NCBI RefSeq assembly: GCF_003721245.1
Contig: NZ_RIZG01000002.1
Span: forward strand, 1-64,000
Direction of reading: 5' to 3'
DNA length: 64,000 nt
DNA from: Marinomonas hwangdonensis
GTDB lineage: Bacteria; Pseudomonadota; Gammaproteobacteria; Pseudomonadales; Marinomonadaceae
This document shows, in pieces, positions 1 through 9,363 of the stretch. The number at the start of each line of letters is the position of its first letter. Position 1 is the first letter of the stretch. The position numbers and the translations under genes were made by a program. Below the pieces are notes generated by a model. The model saw only the letters and a list, made by a program, of their open reading frames with translations, was not told the DNA's origin and did no database searches.

Positions 1-2
1 AA

Positions 3-78
3 TGGTGCCGCCACCAAGAGTCGAACTCGGGACCCCCTGATTACAAGTCAGGTGCTCTACCAACTGAGCTATAGCGGC
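3..78 (-). tRNA. tRNA-Thr (TGT), copy 3 in transcription order
   Basis: This 76-nt cloverleaf lies on the minus strand with an encoded CCA end. The anticodon loop CTTGTAA gives anticodon TGT, which reads ACA threonine codons. The first acceptor pairs G1-C72 and C2-G71 and anticodon bases G35 and U36 match known threonyl identity elements. It is identical to the copies at 123-198 and 240-315 and is the most promoter-distal one visible. The operon may continue past the left edge of the window. Confidence 0.97.
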
Positions 79-122
79 TTAACGCTAAATCAAATTTTTA
101 TGACTCAATATAAACTAAGTCA

Positions 123-198
123 TGGTGCCGCCACCAAGAGTCGAACTCGGGACCCCCTGATTACAAGTCAGGTGCTCTACCAACTGAGCTATAGCGGC
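123..198 (-). tRNA. tRNA-Thr (TGT), copy 2
   Basis: This is a second, base-for-base identical tRNA-Thr(TGT) with encoded CCA. It is separated by 44 nt from the copy at 3-78 and by 41 nt from the copy at 240-315. The spacers are unrelated to each other, so either the duplication is old or the genes are kept identical by gene conversion. Confidence 0.97.
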
Positions 199-239
199 AT
201 ACCTATTTACGCAGTTTGTTTTGCCAATCTAATTAAAGA

Positions 240-315
240 TGGTGCCGCCACCAAGAGTCGAACTCGGGACCCCCTGATTACAAGTCAGGTGCTCTACCAA
301 CTGAGCTATAGCGGC
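240..315 (-). tRNA. tRNA-Thr (TGT), copy 1
   Basis: This is the third identical tRNA-Thr(TGT), directly downstream of tRNA-Pro with a 14-nt spacer. Its loop, stems and CCA end are the same as in the other two copies. It presumably shares one precursor transcript with tRNA-Pro. Confidence 0.97.
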
Positions 316-329
316 ATATACTCAAATTT

Positions 330-408
<79 letters not shown>

Positions 409-447
409 ACTAACAACTAAAAAGTTAAACTCTGTCGCTGTCAGCGG

Positions 448-480
448 GTGCGTATATTACTATAACAAATTGAAAAGGGA
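448..480 (-). promoter_or_regulatory. possible promoter of the tRNA-Pro/Thr operon
   Basis: Upstream of tRNA-Pro on the minus strand there is a TATAGTAATAT block followed by the GC-rich run ACGCACCCGC. This resembles a -10 element with the stringent-type discriminator common for stable RNA genes, and it parallels the tRNA-Leu promoter at 62580 (TAGAAT followed by ACGCATCACC). I do not see a good -35 hexamer at the right spacing, so this is tentative. Confidence 0.35.
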
Positions 481-565
481 AGCCTTTTCTAGATTTTTTT
501 TACTTTTTATTGTGACAAAATTATCCATTAGATCCACTGCTTGCGGTTTAACCTCAAACAAAGAA

Positions 566-592
566 AAAAGCCACCTATAAAAGGTGGCTTTT
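566..592 (-). terminator. Rho-independent terminator after ihfA
   Basis: The stem AAAAGCCACC/GGTGGCTTTT with a short AT loop is followed on the minus strand by a T run. It lies 24 nt past the ihfA stop and closes the thrS-to-ihfA operon before the tRNA operon promoter. Confidence 0.9.
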
Positions 593-615
593 AGGATGCA
601 TAACAACAACCTGAA

Positions 616-912
616 TTACTCTTGCATGTAGTCTTCTACTTTAGACTTAAGCTTTTGGCCCGGCCTAAAAGTGACAACGGTGCGTGCAGTAATGGGTATT
701 TCTTCGCCCGTTTTTGGGTTTCGACCAGGACGCTGACTCTTTTCTCGCACTTCAAAATTACCAAAGCCCGACAACTTAACTTGCTGCCTTTCTATCAGTG
801 AATGACGTACAACATCAAAGAACCCTTCTACTAGGTCTTTCGCGTCTTTTTTACTTAGACCAATCGAGTCCACTAAATTTTCAGCAAGGTCCGCTTTTGT
901 CAACGATCCCAT
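616..912 (-). CDS. ihfA: integration host factor subunit alpha
   Basis: The 98-aa product is a member of the HU/IHF DNA-bending family. IHF alpha pairs with IHF beta and introduces sharp bends at specific sites, serving transcription, recombination and replication. The sequence begins [13 protein letters not shown] and carries the beta-arm region with [10 protein letters not shown] near residues 62-71, including the proline that intercalates into DNA. Length matches the E. coli protein (99 aa). It follows pheT by only 4 nt as the last gene of the translation operon, the same pheST-ihfA order as in E. coli. A terminator follows at 566-592. Confidence 0.97.
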   Translation of the reverse strand: MGSLTKADLAENLVDSIGLSKKDAKDLVEGFFDVVRHSLIERQQVKLSGFGNFEVREKSQRPGRNPKTGEEIPITARTVVTFRPGQKLKSKVEDYMQE

Positions 913-916
913 ATAT

Positions 917-3301
917 CTACCCCCTTACAACGGCTCCCAACTGCTCAGATAAAGCTGAGACAGTTTGCTCGACAGAGTTGTTTACTTCTTCATCACTAAG
1001 AGTGTGTGAAGGATGTTGCCACGTCAAGCCCAAAGCAACACTTTTTTTCGTTTCATCAATGCCTTGGCCCTGATACACATCAAATACTAAGACATTTTTA
1101 AGCGCCTCACCGGCCGCATCAGAGATCACTTTTTCTAATGCACTGACAGGCACAGAGCGATCAACAAGTAAGGCCAAATCACGACGCACTTCAGGAAAGC
1201 GCGATACAGCGGTGTACTCAGGCAATTTGGCGCCTAATACCGCATGCAAAGCAATATCAAAAACATAAATAGGCTGATTCGCGCCTAACGATTTTGATAG
1301 TTGAGGATGCAGCTCACCCATTAAACCAACAAACTGACCGTCTAGAAAAATATCAGCCGACCGACCAGGATGCAAAAACTCACACTCAGAGCGCTCATAA
1401 GTAGGCTTTCCACCATTATTTAGAGCAAACAAAGCTTCCACATGGGCTTTTAAGTCATAAAAATCGACTTTTTCACTACCGTGATACCAAGCTTCAGGAT
1501 GACGAGTTCCCGCTATAAGGCCAGCCACTTGTTGCTGCTGATCCAATTCTGCCAAAGCATCAACAGAACCAATAAAACGACGACCTGTTTCAAATAAGCG
1601 CACACGAGACTGCTGGCGATTTTGATTGTACAAATACGCTTTCACCAAACCAGGCACCAGGCTCGGTCGCATCACCCCCATATCCGCTGATATTGGGTTT
1701 GCCAAAGGTATAGGCTCAATACCTGGCAAAAACTGCTTACTCAAATTTGGATCAATAAAGCTGTAAGTCACAGCCTCTTGGTAGCCTTGCGACACCAAAA
1801 TAGATCGCAGCACTTGTATCTGAGTTTTTGTTTCAGATAGCGGCGTAAAATTAACGGCGGCTTGCGGCATAGACGAAGGAAGATTGTCGTAGCCATAGAT
1901 ACGCGCCACTTCTTCAATCAAATCGGCTTCAATAGCAATATCAAAGCGATGAGATGGCGCTCTTGTCGTCCAAGCCTCATCCGTCACTTCAACCATGTCT
2001 AAACCAAGACGAGTCAAAATATCTGTCACTAAATCTTTGTCGATGGACATTGCCAAATACTGATCAAGCTTTTTGCGGCGCAAGGTAACAATGGCCGCTT
2101 CAGGCAAATCCACATCGCTCACGACATGAGTAATAGGACCTACTTGACCACCAGCAATCTCAACAACCAAGGCGGTTGCTCGCTCAAGGGCTTTTTCTTG
2201 AAGCGTCGCATCAACACCGCGCTCAAAACGATGAGAAGAGTCAGTATGCAAGCCATAAGAACGCGCTTTACCCGCTAACGCTAATGGCGCGAAAAAAGCA
2301 CTTTCAAGAAAAATATCTTTCGTGTCGGCACTCACCCCTGAACCTTCGCCACCCATCACGCCCGCGATGGCCAATGGTGCTTTTTCGTCTGCGATGACGA
2401 GAGTATCTTCACGTAAGGTCACTTCCTGACCATCCAGCAAGACAATTTTTTCATCTTTATTCGCCATACGGACTACGATTGAGCCTGAGAGATTCATCAA
2501 GTCAAAAGCATGCATTGGCTGACCCAGCTCGAGCATGACGTAGTTCGTAATATCGACGATTGGATCAATGGAACGAATACCACTGCGACGAAGTTTTTCA
2601 ACCATCCACAAAGGCGTAGAAGCGGCAACATTCACTCCACGCACAATACGACCCACATAACGAGGACAAGCCTCTGTCGCTTCGACTCGCACTGGGAAAA
2701 CATCATCGATGGCAACATCAGATGCTATGACGTCAACAGGCGTCACATCCGTCTTGTTTAATACTCCGACTTCGCGAGCCAAACCAGCAATACTCAAACA
2801 GTCGCTGCGGTTAGGCGTTAAGTCCACATCGATGATTTGATCATCTAGACCTAAAAAAGCGCGGAAATCTTCACCCGCTTCTGCAATAGCAGGTAACTCC
2901 ATTATGCCATCATGATCGTCGCTCAACCCTAATTCTGAAGCAGAGCACAACATGCCAAAGGATTCGACTTGGCGCAGTTTGGCTTTTTTAATTTTAAAAT
3001 CGACACCCAGCACCGCACCGATTTTTGCAAAGGGGATTTTAATACCCGGACGCGCATTAGGCGCACCGCAGACAACTTGAAAAAGTTCGCTACCGTCCGA
3101 CACTTGACAGACTTGCAGCTTGTCTGCATTTGGATGAGGTTCTGCACTGACAATTTCACCCACCACAACACCAGAAAACGCGGATGCGACAGGTAAAACT
3201 TCATCCACTTCAAGGCCAGCTAATGTTATTTGCGCCACCAAATCATCGCTACTGATGTTTGGATTGACCCACTCTCTTAGCCAATTCTCACTAATTTTCA
3301 T
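917..3301 (-). CDS. pheT: phenylalanyl-tRNA synthetase beta subunit
   Basis: The 794-aa beta chain of the alpha2-beta2 enzyme charges tRNA-Phe with phenylalanine in the cytoplasm. Visible features are the N-terminal OB-fold tRNA-binding domain (about residues 40-148, starting [18 protein letters not shown]), the B3/B4 editing region in the middle, the B5 domain, and the C-terminal anticodon-binding FDX-ACB domain (about 700-793, beginning near [18 protein letters not shown]). Length matches the family (795 in E. coli). The gene lies 22 nt after pheS and 4 nt before ihfA. No anomaly is visible. Confidence 0.98.
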   Translation of the reverse strand: MKISENWLREWVNPNISSDDLVAQITLAGLEVDEVLPVASAFSGVVVGEIVSAEPHPNADKLQVCQVSDGSELFQVVCGAPNARPGIKIPFAKIGAVLGVDFKIKKAKLRQVESFGMLCSASELGLSDDHDGIMELPAIAEAGEDFRAFLGLDDQIIDVDLTPNRSDCLSIAGLAREVGVLNKTDVTPVDVIASDVAIDDVFPVRVEATEACPRYVGRIVRGVNVAASTPLWMVEKLRRSGIRSIDPIVDITNYVMLELGQPMHAFDLMNLSGSIVVRMANKDEKIVLLDGQEVTLREDTLVIADEKAPLAIAGVMGGEGSGVSADTKDIFLESAFFAPLALAGKARSYGLHTDSSHRFERGVDATLQEKALERATALVVEIAGGQVGPITHVVSDVDLPEAAIVTLRRKKLDQYLAMSIDKDLVTDILTRLGLDMVEVTDEAWTTRAPSHRFDIAIEADLIEEVARIYGYDNLPSSMPQAAVNFTPLSETKTQIQVLRSILVSQGYQEAVTYSFIDPNLSKQFLPGIEPIPLANPISADMGVMRPSLVPGLVKAYLYNQNRQQSRVRLFETGRRFIGSVDALAELDQQQQVAGLIAGTRHPEAWYHGSEKVDFYDLKAHVEALFALNNGGKPTYERSECEFLHPGRSADIFLDGQFVGLMGELHPQLSKSLGANQPIYVFDIALHAVLGAKLPEYTAVSRFPEVRRDLALLVDRSVPVSALEKVISDAAGEALKNVLVFDVYQGQGIDETKKSVALGLTWQHPSHTLSDEEVNNSVEQTVSALSEQLGAVVRG

Positions 3302-3323
3302 AAAAACATCCTAGATCGACGGG

Positions 3324-4319
<996 letters not shown>

Positions 4320-4330
4320 TTATACACTCC

Positions 4331-4370
4331 AAAAAATAAAATAGGGGAAGAGCCGCTGGCTCTCCCCCTA
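4331..4370 (-). terminator. intrinsic terminator/attenuator between rplT and pheS
   Basis: On the minus strand a 13-pair stem (TAGGGGGAGAGCC against GGCTCTTCCCCTA, one G-U pair) with a 3-nt loop is followed by TTTTATTTTTT. It sits in the middle of the thrS-infC-rpmI-rplT-pheST-ihfA operon, where E. coli has the pheM attenuator. No short ORF rich in Phe codons is visible in the 129-nt leader, so control by a Phe leader peptide is not supported. It may simply lower pheST expression relative to the ribosomal protein genes. Confidence 0.85.
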
Positions 4371-4448
4371 TCAAAGACTGCATTGAGTGACTCGTTCTAT
4401 TAAGACAACATCTCTCAAGATTGAATCACCCTAAGGCTACGTCAGAAA

Positions 4449-4805
4449 TTAAGCCAAGCTTGCTTTCGCTTTTTCAACGATTGCAGCAAAAACTTCTTTC
4501 TCGTACACAGCTAGGTCAGCCAAAACCTTACGGTCAATTTCAATCGCTGCTTGTTTCAAGCCAGCAATGAAACGGCTGTAAGACATACCATTGATGCGTG
4601 CAGCAGCGTTGATACGAGCAATCCACAATGCGCGGAATTGACGCTTACGCTGACGACGGTCACGGTATTGATACTGACCAGCTTTGATAACAGCTTGTTT
4701 CGCTACACGAAATACACGGCTACGTGCACCGTAGTAACCTTTAGCTTGCTTTAAAATCTTCTTGTGACGGCGACGAGCCTGAACACCACGTTTTACGCGA
4801 GGCAT
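4449..4805 (-). CDS. rplT: 50S ribosomal protein L20
   Basis: This 118-aa basic protein binds 23S rRNA early in large-subunit assembly. The start [19 protein letters not shown] and the block [20 protein letters not shown] are typical of the family, and the length matches E. coli (118). In enterics L20 also represses its own operon by binding the rpmI leader; I did not try to fold an equivalent here. The gene lies 47 nt after rpmI and before the pheS terminator. Confidence 0.98.
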   Translation of the reverse strand: MPRVKRGVQARRRHKKILKQAKGYYGARSRVFRVAKQAVIKAGQYQYRDRRQRKRQFRALWIARINAAARINGMSYSRFIAGLKQAAIEIDRKVLADLAVYEKEVFAAIVEKAKASLA

Positions 4806-4852
4806 AATATAAACCTTATACTAATAAAATTAATGAACTAAAAAATCGAGAC

Positions 4853-5047
4853 TTAGATGTATGGCAACATGCGTACAATTAACGCTTTATCGCTGTGCGC
4901 TATCTGCTTCATAGAGCGAAGATGACGCTTACGCTTAGTCGATTTCTTAGTCAAAATGTGACTAGTATGAGACTGCTTATGTTTAAAACCATTCGCGGTA
5001 CGTTTGAAGCGCTTAGCTGCGCCACTGTGTGACTTAATTTTGGACAT
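4853..5047 (-). CDS. rpmI: 50S ribosomal protein L35
   Basis: The product is a 64-aa ribosomal protein of the large subunit. I chose the internal start [15 protein letters not shown] because it aligns with the family start (E. coli L35 is 65 aa); the longer reading frame from 5098 adds 17 residues without family support. The high Lys/Arg content and the C-terminal motif [11 protein letters not shown] support the call. It sits between infC and rplT, the conserved order. Confidence 0.96.
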   Translation of the reverse strand: MSKIKSHSGAAKRFKRTANGFKHKQSHTSHILTKKSTKRKRHLRSMKQIAHSDKALIVRMLPYI

Positions 5048-5139
5048 GATAAAACCACTCTCGCATTCGTTAATGTTAATGCAATTTCTTAATATCATGG
5101 CTTAAAGAATTTATACTCTAAAAGCCAGTCTATTTAAAA

Positions 5140-5685
5140 TTACTTCTTCTTTTTGGGGCCTAGCACCATAGTCAATTGGCGACCTTCCATTTTCGCAGCT
5201 TGCTCTACTACACCATAATTCTCTAAGTCGTTAGCGACTCGATTCATAAGTTGCATGCCAAGCTCCTGATGGGCCATTTCACGACCGCGGTATCTTAGCG
5301 ATACTTTGGCCTTATCCCCGCCTTCAAGGAAACGTATCAGGTTGCGGAGTTTTACCTGATAATCCCCTTCCTCCGTCCCTGGACGGAATTTCATTTCTTT
5401 AACTTGGATCTGCTTCGCATTTTTCTTCTGCGCTGCTTTCGCTTTCTTCGCTTCAAAAATATGCTTACCGTAGTCCATTATTTTGCAAACAATCGGATCT
5501 GAATCAGCAATTTGCACTAAGTCTAAAGTAGCCTCTTGAGCTGCTTTTAGTGCCTCTTCTAGAGAGACAACGCCAACTTGTTCACCATCAGCAGCGATCA
5601 AACGCACTTCGGTAGCTCGAATGTTTTCGTTGATTAGAGGACGCTGCTTACTAGCGGTACGCCCACGATTCATATTACCTTTTAT
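5140..5685 (-). CDS. infC: translation initiation factor IF-3, probable AUA start
   Basis: IF-3 checks start-codon and initiator tRNA pairing on the 30S subunit and blocks premature 50S joining. The N domain contains [12 protein letters not shown] and the C domain [17 protein letters not shown]. From the ATG at 5673 the protein has 177 aa. An in-frame ATA at 5685-5683 lies 12 nt upstream and overlaps the thrS stop. It gives M-K-G-N, matching the MKG start of E. coli IF-3, and has GGAG 8 nt before it, whereas the ATG has only AAGG at 4 nt. Family members normally start at AUU, AUC or AUA, which allows IF-3 to repress its own mRNA. I therefore favour ATA (181 aa). The gene identity is certain; the exact start is inferred. 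Confidence 0.93.
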   Translation of the reverse strand: MKGNMNRGRTASKQRPLINENIRATEVRLIAADGEQVGVVSLEEALKAAQEATLDLVQIADSDPIVCKIMDYGKHIFEAKKAKAAQKKNAKQIQVKEMKFRPGTEEGDYQVKLRNLIRFLEGGDKAKVSLRYRGREMAHQELGMQLMNRVANDLENYGVVEQAAKMEGRQLTMVLGPKKKK

Positions 5686-7619
5686 AGTACTATCTCCATT
5701 TCTTGTTTACGGCTACGGCGAGCTACTTCTTTTTGAAGAAAACCTTCAAATTCGGAAATACTCATCACTCCAAGATCTTCACCAGTTCGAGTACGAACAG
5801 CAACTTGTTGTTGCTCGACCTCTTTATCACCAACGACGATCATGTACGGCACTCGTTGAAGAGTATGCTCGCGGATTTTAAACCCGATCTTCTCGTTTCT
5901 CAAGTCAAGTTTTGCTCTAAAGCCATTTGAATTCAATGTTTTTGCCAAATCAGCACAATAATCTGCTTGGCGATCTGTAATGTTCATGATAACAACTTGT
6001 TCAGGCGCAAGCCAGACCGGAAAAGCACCTTCCGTGTCTTCGATCAAAATACCAATGAAACGCTCCAACGAACCTACGATAGCGCGGTGTAACATAACAG
6101 GCGTTTGGCGAGAACCGTCTTCCGATACATACTGCGCACCTAGACGAGTTGGCATCGAGAAATCTACTTGAATGGTACCACACTGCCAGACACGGCCGAT
6201 GGCATCTTTCAAAGAAAACTCAATCTTAGGGCCATAAAAAGCCCCTTCACCTGGTAATTCTTCCCAGTCGAGCCCAGCTGAATCCAAAGCATCAGACAAA
6301 GACTTTTCCGCTTTATCCCACACCTCATCAGAGCCAACACGCTGTTCTGGACGTGTCGATAAACGGTAGATGATGTTGTCAAAACCAAAATCGGCATACA
6401 CCTCGTGTAGCAAGGCGATAAACTCAGACACTTCTTGCTGAATCTGTCCTTCTGTCACAAAGATGTGACCATCGTCCTGAACAAAATTTCGTACGCGCAT
6501 AATACCATGCAAAGCGCCAGAAGGCTCGTTACGGTGACATGAACCAAACTCTGCCATACGGAAAGGCAAATCACGGTAGCTTTTCAGGCCTTGATTATAA
6601 ACCTGAATATGACAAGGGCAGTTCATCGGTTTAACGGCATAATCACGATTCTCAGAGTGAGTAGTAAACATGTTTTCATGATACTTACCCCAGTGCCCTG
6701 ACTTTTCCCACAACACGCGGTCAACGATTTGCGGCGTTTTAACTTCTTGATAATTGTTATCGAGCTGTTTTTGACGCATATATTGCTCAACCACTTGATA
6801 CAAGCGCCATCCCTTAGGATGCCAAAACACCATCCCTGGAGCTTCTTCTTGCACGTGGAACAGGTCAAGCTTTTTGCCTAGTTTTCGATGGTCGCGTTTT
6901 TCAGCTTCTTCGATACGGGTTAAATAAGCTTTTAGCTCTTTTTTGTCATTCCATGCAGTACCGTAAATGCGTTGCAACATTTCATTACTTGAATCACCAC
7001 GCCAGTACGCTCCAGCAAGCTTCATCAATTTAAAATGGCGCAATACACGTGTGTTCGGCACATGGGGACCACGACACATGTCCATGTATTCTTCGTGATG
7101 ATACAAACCAACTTCTTGAATTGACTCGTCCATGTCATCAATCAAAGCAACCTTATAGGTTTCACCGCGGTCAATGAACTGCTGGCGAGCCTCTGCAATC
7201 GGCGTCATTGTCTTGACAACGTCGTAATCTGTCTTGATTAAGTCACCGATACGCTTTTCAATCACCGCTAAATCTTCTGGCGTAAATGGTCGCTCGTATG
7301 CGATGTCGTAATAGAAACCTTCGTCTATCACGGGACCAATGGCCATTTCAGCCGTTGGGTAAAGCTGCTTCACTGCGTGCCCTACAAGATGCGCAAAAGA
7401 GTGGCGAATGATTTCTACACCCTCAGGATCCTTACCCGTAATGATGCTTAATTTAGCATCATCGGTAATAAGCTCGCACGCATCTACCAGCGTGCCATCT
7501 ATGCGACCAGCCACTGTGGCTTTAGCAAGACCAGGACCAATGTCTTCGGCCACTTGCATGACAGTTACAGGATTGGAAAAAGAGCGTTGGCTGCCATCAG
7601 GCAAAGTAATTACAGGCAT
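5682..7619 (-). CDS. thrS: threonyl-tRNA synthetase
   Basis: The 645-aa class II synthetase charges tRNA-Thr. Domain order is TGS (1-61), the editing domain that removes mischarged serine (about 65-225, with HSFAH), the catalytic core (about 245-535, with the zinc-binding Cys in MNCPCHIQ) and the anticodon-binding domain (about 540-640). Length matches E. coli (642). It is the first gene of the translation operon. Its leader contains a tRNA-Thr anticodon-arm mimic at 7644-7664, so repression of its own translation is likely. The stop codon overlaps the proposed infC AUA start. Confidence 0.98.
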   Translation of the reverse strand: MPVITLPDGSQRSFSNPVTVMQVAEDIGPGLAKATVAGRIDGTLVDACELITDDAKLSIITGKDPEGVEIIRHSFAHLVGHAVKQLYPTAEMAIGPVIDEGFYYDIAYERPFTPEDLAVIEKRIGDLIKTDYDVVKTMTPIAEARQQFIDRGETYKVALIDDMDESIQEVGLYHHEEYMDMCRGPHVPNTRVLRHFKLMKLAGAYWRGDSSNEMLQRIYGTAWNDKKELKAYLTRIEEAEKRDHRKLGKKLDLFHVQEEAPGMVFWHPKGWRLYQVVEQYMRQKQLDNNYQEVKTPQIVDRVLWEKSGHWGKYHENMFTTHSENRDYAVKPMNCPCHIQVYNQGLKSYRDLPFRMAEFGSCHRNEPSGALHGIMRVRNFVQDDGHIFVTEGQIQQEVSEFIALLHEVYADFGFDNIIYRLSTRPEQRVGSDEVWDKAEKSLSDALDSAGLDWEELPGEGAFYGPKIEFSLKDAIGRVWQCGTIQVDFSMPTRLGAQYVSEDGSRQTPVMLHRAIVGSLERFIGILIEDTEGAFPVWLAPEQVVIMNITDRQADYCADLAKTLNSNGFRAKLDLRNEKIGFKIREHTLQRVPYMIVVGDKEVEQQQVAVRTRTGEDLGVMSISEFEGFLQKEVARRSRKQEMEIVL

Positions 7620-7643
7620 TTTATTCCCCTATCGGAGTCAGTG

Positions 7644-7664
7644 GTGCTCCATACCAAAGAGCAC
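7644..7664 (-). promoter_or_regulatory. thrS translational operator: tRNA-Thr anticodon-arm mimic
   Basis: On the minus strand, 24 nt before the thrS ATG, GTGCTC pairs with GAGCAC and a T-G pair closes a 7-nt loop TTGGTAT. The loop has U at position 33, GGT at 34-36 and A at 37, exactly the layout of a tRNA-Thr(GGU) anticodon loop, including the G35 and U36 identity bases. In E. coli, ThrRS represses its own mRNA by binding such a hairpin next to the Shine-Dalgarno sequence. I did not find a convincing second operator hairpin upstream. The function is inferred from structure. Confidence 0.72.
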
Positions 7665-7858
7665 ATGTAAATTTCAGGGCATAAACTATCATTTTTCGAA
7701 TATTCATGCGAATCTAATTTAATTCACGCACTTTACACCGACAGAGCCGCCATCCACAAAAATCAAGCCTTTTTTCTCACTATAAGCCATAGACATTCTC
7801 TTCACGCAGAGTAAAATTACGGTTCGTTTCACACAGACTTCAGATATTAAAAGGCTCT

Positions 7859-8485
7859 ATGGATCTTTCTCATCTTGACGACTACTGCATTGACACCACT
7901 CAAGCAGAACCAGACCTATTGATCGAACTGGTTGAAAAAACCTATTCTGATATGGGCTACCCAAATAAGTTATCAGGAAAAACTATTGGCCGTACTTTAA
8001 AACTCTTAGCAAAGATTGCCCAACCTAAACGCGTGCTCGAAATCGGCATGTTCACAGGTTACTCTGCCCTGTCGATTGCTGAAGGCATGCCTTCAGATGG
8101 CCAACTTATTTGTTGTGAAACCAACCCTAGAGCGATTGAGTTTGCTCAGTCTTTTTTTGATCGCAGCGAGCACGGTAAAAAAATACAGGTTATTTTTGGC
8201 CCCGCTCTCGAGACAATCAAAACCCTTGAAGGGGAATTCGACTTTGTCTTTATTGATGCTGATAAGCGTAACTACCTGAACTATTACGAAGCAGTCTTAC
8301 CGCTTGTAAGATCAGGCGGTCTTATTATTATTGATAACTCCCTATGGCAAGGAAGAGTTCTAGACCCGAAAGAAAACAGCGACATCGCTGTCAACCAGGT
8401 CAACCGCTTAATTGCGCAAGACATCCGAGTTGAGAACGTTCACCTGAACGTTCGTGACGGTCTAAATATCGTCGTAAAACACTAA
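7859..8485 (+). CDS. class I SAM-dependent O-methyltransferase (family 3)
   Basis: The 208-aa cytoplasmic protein resembles the caffeoyl-CoA/catechol O-methyltransferase family, which moves a methyl group from SAM to a hydroxyl of small aromatics or related acceptors using a divalent metal. Visible motifs are the SAM-binding VLEIGMFTGYSAL (about residues 60-72), the acidic end of beta 2 (CCETN), the metal/catalytic FVFIDADKRNY (about 130-140) and IIIDNSLWQGRV (about 158-169). The physiological substrate is unknown. It is transcribed divergently from thrS and is followed by a perfect 17-bp inverted repeat. An AAAGG ribosome site precedes the ATG. Confidence 0.88.
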   Translation: MDLSHLDDYCIDTTQAEPDLLIELVEKTYSDMGYPNKLSGKTIGRTLKLLAKIAQPKRVLEIGMFTGYSALSIAEGMPSDGQLICCETNPRAIEFAQSFFDRSEHGKKIQVIFGPALETIKTLEGEFDFVFIDADKRNYLNYYEAVLPLVRSGGLIIIDNSLWQGRVLDPKENSDIAVNQVNRLIAQDIRVENVHLNVRDGLNIVVKH

Positions 8486-8496
8486 CCCTATTTCTT

Positions 8497-8542
8497 ATAA
8501 ACCCCATTCACCTTTGGGTCACCTCAGGTGAATGGGGTTTAT
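8497..8542 (+). repeat. perfect 17-bp inverted repeat, terminator-like without U-run
   Basis: Arms at 8497-8513 and 8526-8542 (ATAAACCCCATTCACCT and its exact complement) flank a 12-nt loop. The structure begins 12 nt after the methyltransferase stop. Neither strand has a T run after the stem, so it is not a standard intrinsic terminator. It could be an mRNA-stabilising 3' hairpin, a degraded terminator or a palindromic repeat. Confidence 0.8.
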
Positions 8543-8578
8543 GTGCTATTAAAAGATATTACGTAAGAGGCAGCGATT

Positions 8579-9277
8579 TTGGTCGTTTTTAAAATCACAA
8601 ATAACATCACTGGGAAGCACTATATTGGCACTTCTTTCAATAGTGGCTTTCAACGATTTGAACAATACGTTGAAGCAGCGAATGAAGGCCTTGACTTCCC
8701 TTTATACAATGACATTAGGGAGAATGGCATTGAAGCATTTGCTGTTGAAGAATTATTCGAGACATCAGATAAGCAAGAACTTTATGAATTAGAAACGGAC
8801 TATATTTCTATTTATAACGGTGAAAGCTTACGTGGTTACAAGATTGCTCAAACTGCTGAAAAGGCTGCTGGCATTCAATTTGGCAAAAAAGCGCTTTTTG
8901 ACTCTAACGGCGTTTCTACGGCTGAGCAACCAAAGAAAACTCGTAAAGTAGCGGAAAAAAAAACCACCAGTCTCCCAAAAAAAACACTAGAGCCAACCCC
9001 AACGGCTAGCGCTTTTTTTGGCGAGCTGATTGGTGAAGACAGAATAGATGCGCCGGTTATTTCTGCACCTGAAAAGAAAAAGGCGCCCGCTCGCGCAAAA
9101 AGCAAGGCTAGCATCCAGAAAATGCTGAACGAAGCGGAACGCGTTGCAAAAAAAGAGCGCGAAGAAAAGCTAAAAGCGCAACAACAAGCTGAAGCGGATG
9201 AAATGGCACTCATTATGGCGAAAATTGATGTCACATCAAAATCAGCCACGTCAGCATTTCGTCGCCGTAAAAGCTGA
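8579..9277 (+). CDS. GIY-YIG-like domain protein with Lys/Ala-rich tail
   Basis: The 232-aa protein starts at TTG, supported by AAGAGG 8 nt upstream; no ATG is available before it. Residues 1-95 resemble a GIY-YIG nuclease fold: VVFKITNN in place of GIYKITN, YIG at 15-17, an arginine at 26, and ELYELETDYI with Glu72 at the catalytic glutamate position. The first motif is degenerate (VVF for GIY), so nuclease activity is uncertain. Residues 105-232 are rich in Lys, Ala and Glu and look disordered or helical, a possible nucleic-acid-binding tail. No signal peptide or membrane segment is seen. It stands alone between two hairpins and I cannot assign a role. Confidence 0.7.
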   Translation: MVVFKITNNITGKHYIGTSFNSGFQRFEQYVEAANEGLDFPLYNDIRENGIEAFAVEELFETSDKQELYELETDYISIYNGESLRGYKIAQTAEKAAGIQFGKKALFDSNGVSTAEQPKKTRKVAEKKTTSLPKKTLEPTPTASAFFGELIGEDRIDAPVISAPEKKKAPARAKSKASIQKMLNEAERVAKKEREEKLKAQQQAEADEMALIMAKIDVTSKSATSAFRRRKS

Positions 9278-9311
9278 TACTCTGAACAATAGATTTTCGT
9301 AAACAGCGCCG

Positions 9312-9353
9312 AAAAAAAGCCCAGCTTGATAAAATCAAAACTGGGCTTTTTTA
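9312..9353 (+). terminator. bidirectional terminator between GIY-YIG gene and DAHP synthase gene
   Basis: AAAAAAAGCCCAG pairs with CTGGGCTTTTTT, with an inner TTGAT/ATCAA stem. T runs follow on both strands, so it can serve both the rightward gene ending at 9277 and the leftward gene ending at 9364. Confidence 0.9.
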
Positions 9354-9363
9354 TGGCTCGAAT

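Noticed and set aside
448..495. Small GAAAAGG/CCTTTTC hairpin followed by T run on the plus strand as a terminator
   Set aside because: No rightward gene lies upstream, and the 7-bp AT-rich stem is weak.
4371..4448. Possible pheM-like leader peptide before the pheS terminator
   Set aside because: No short ORF with clustered Phe codons and a ribosome site was found on the minus strand.
8875..9249. 124-aa antisense frame inside the GIY-YIG-like gene
   Set aside because: It is Ala/Ser/Phe-rich because it mirrors Lys/Ala codons on the other strand; no ribosome site or family match.
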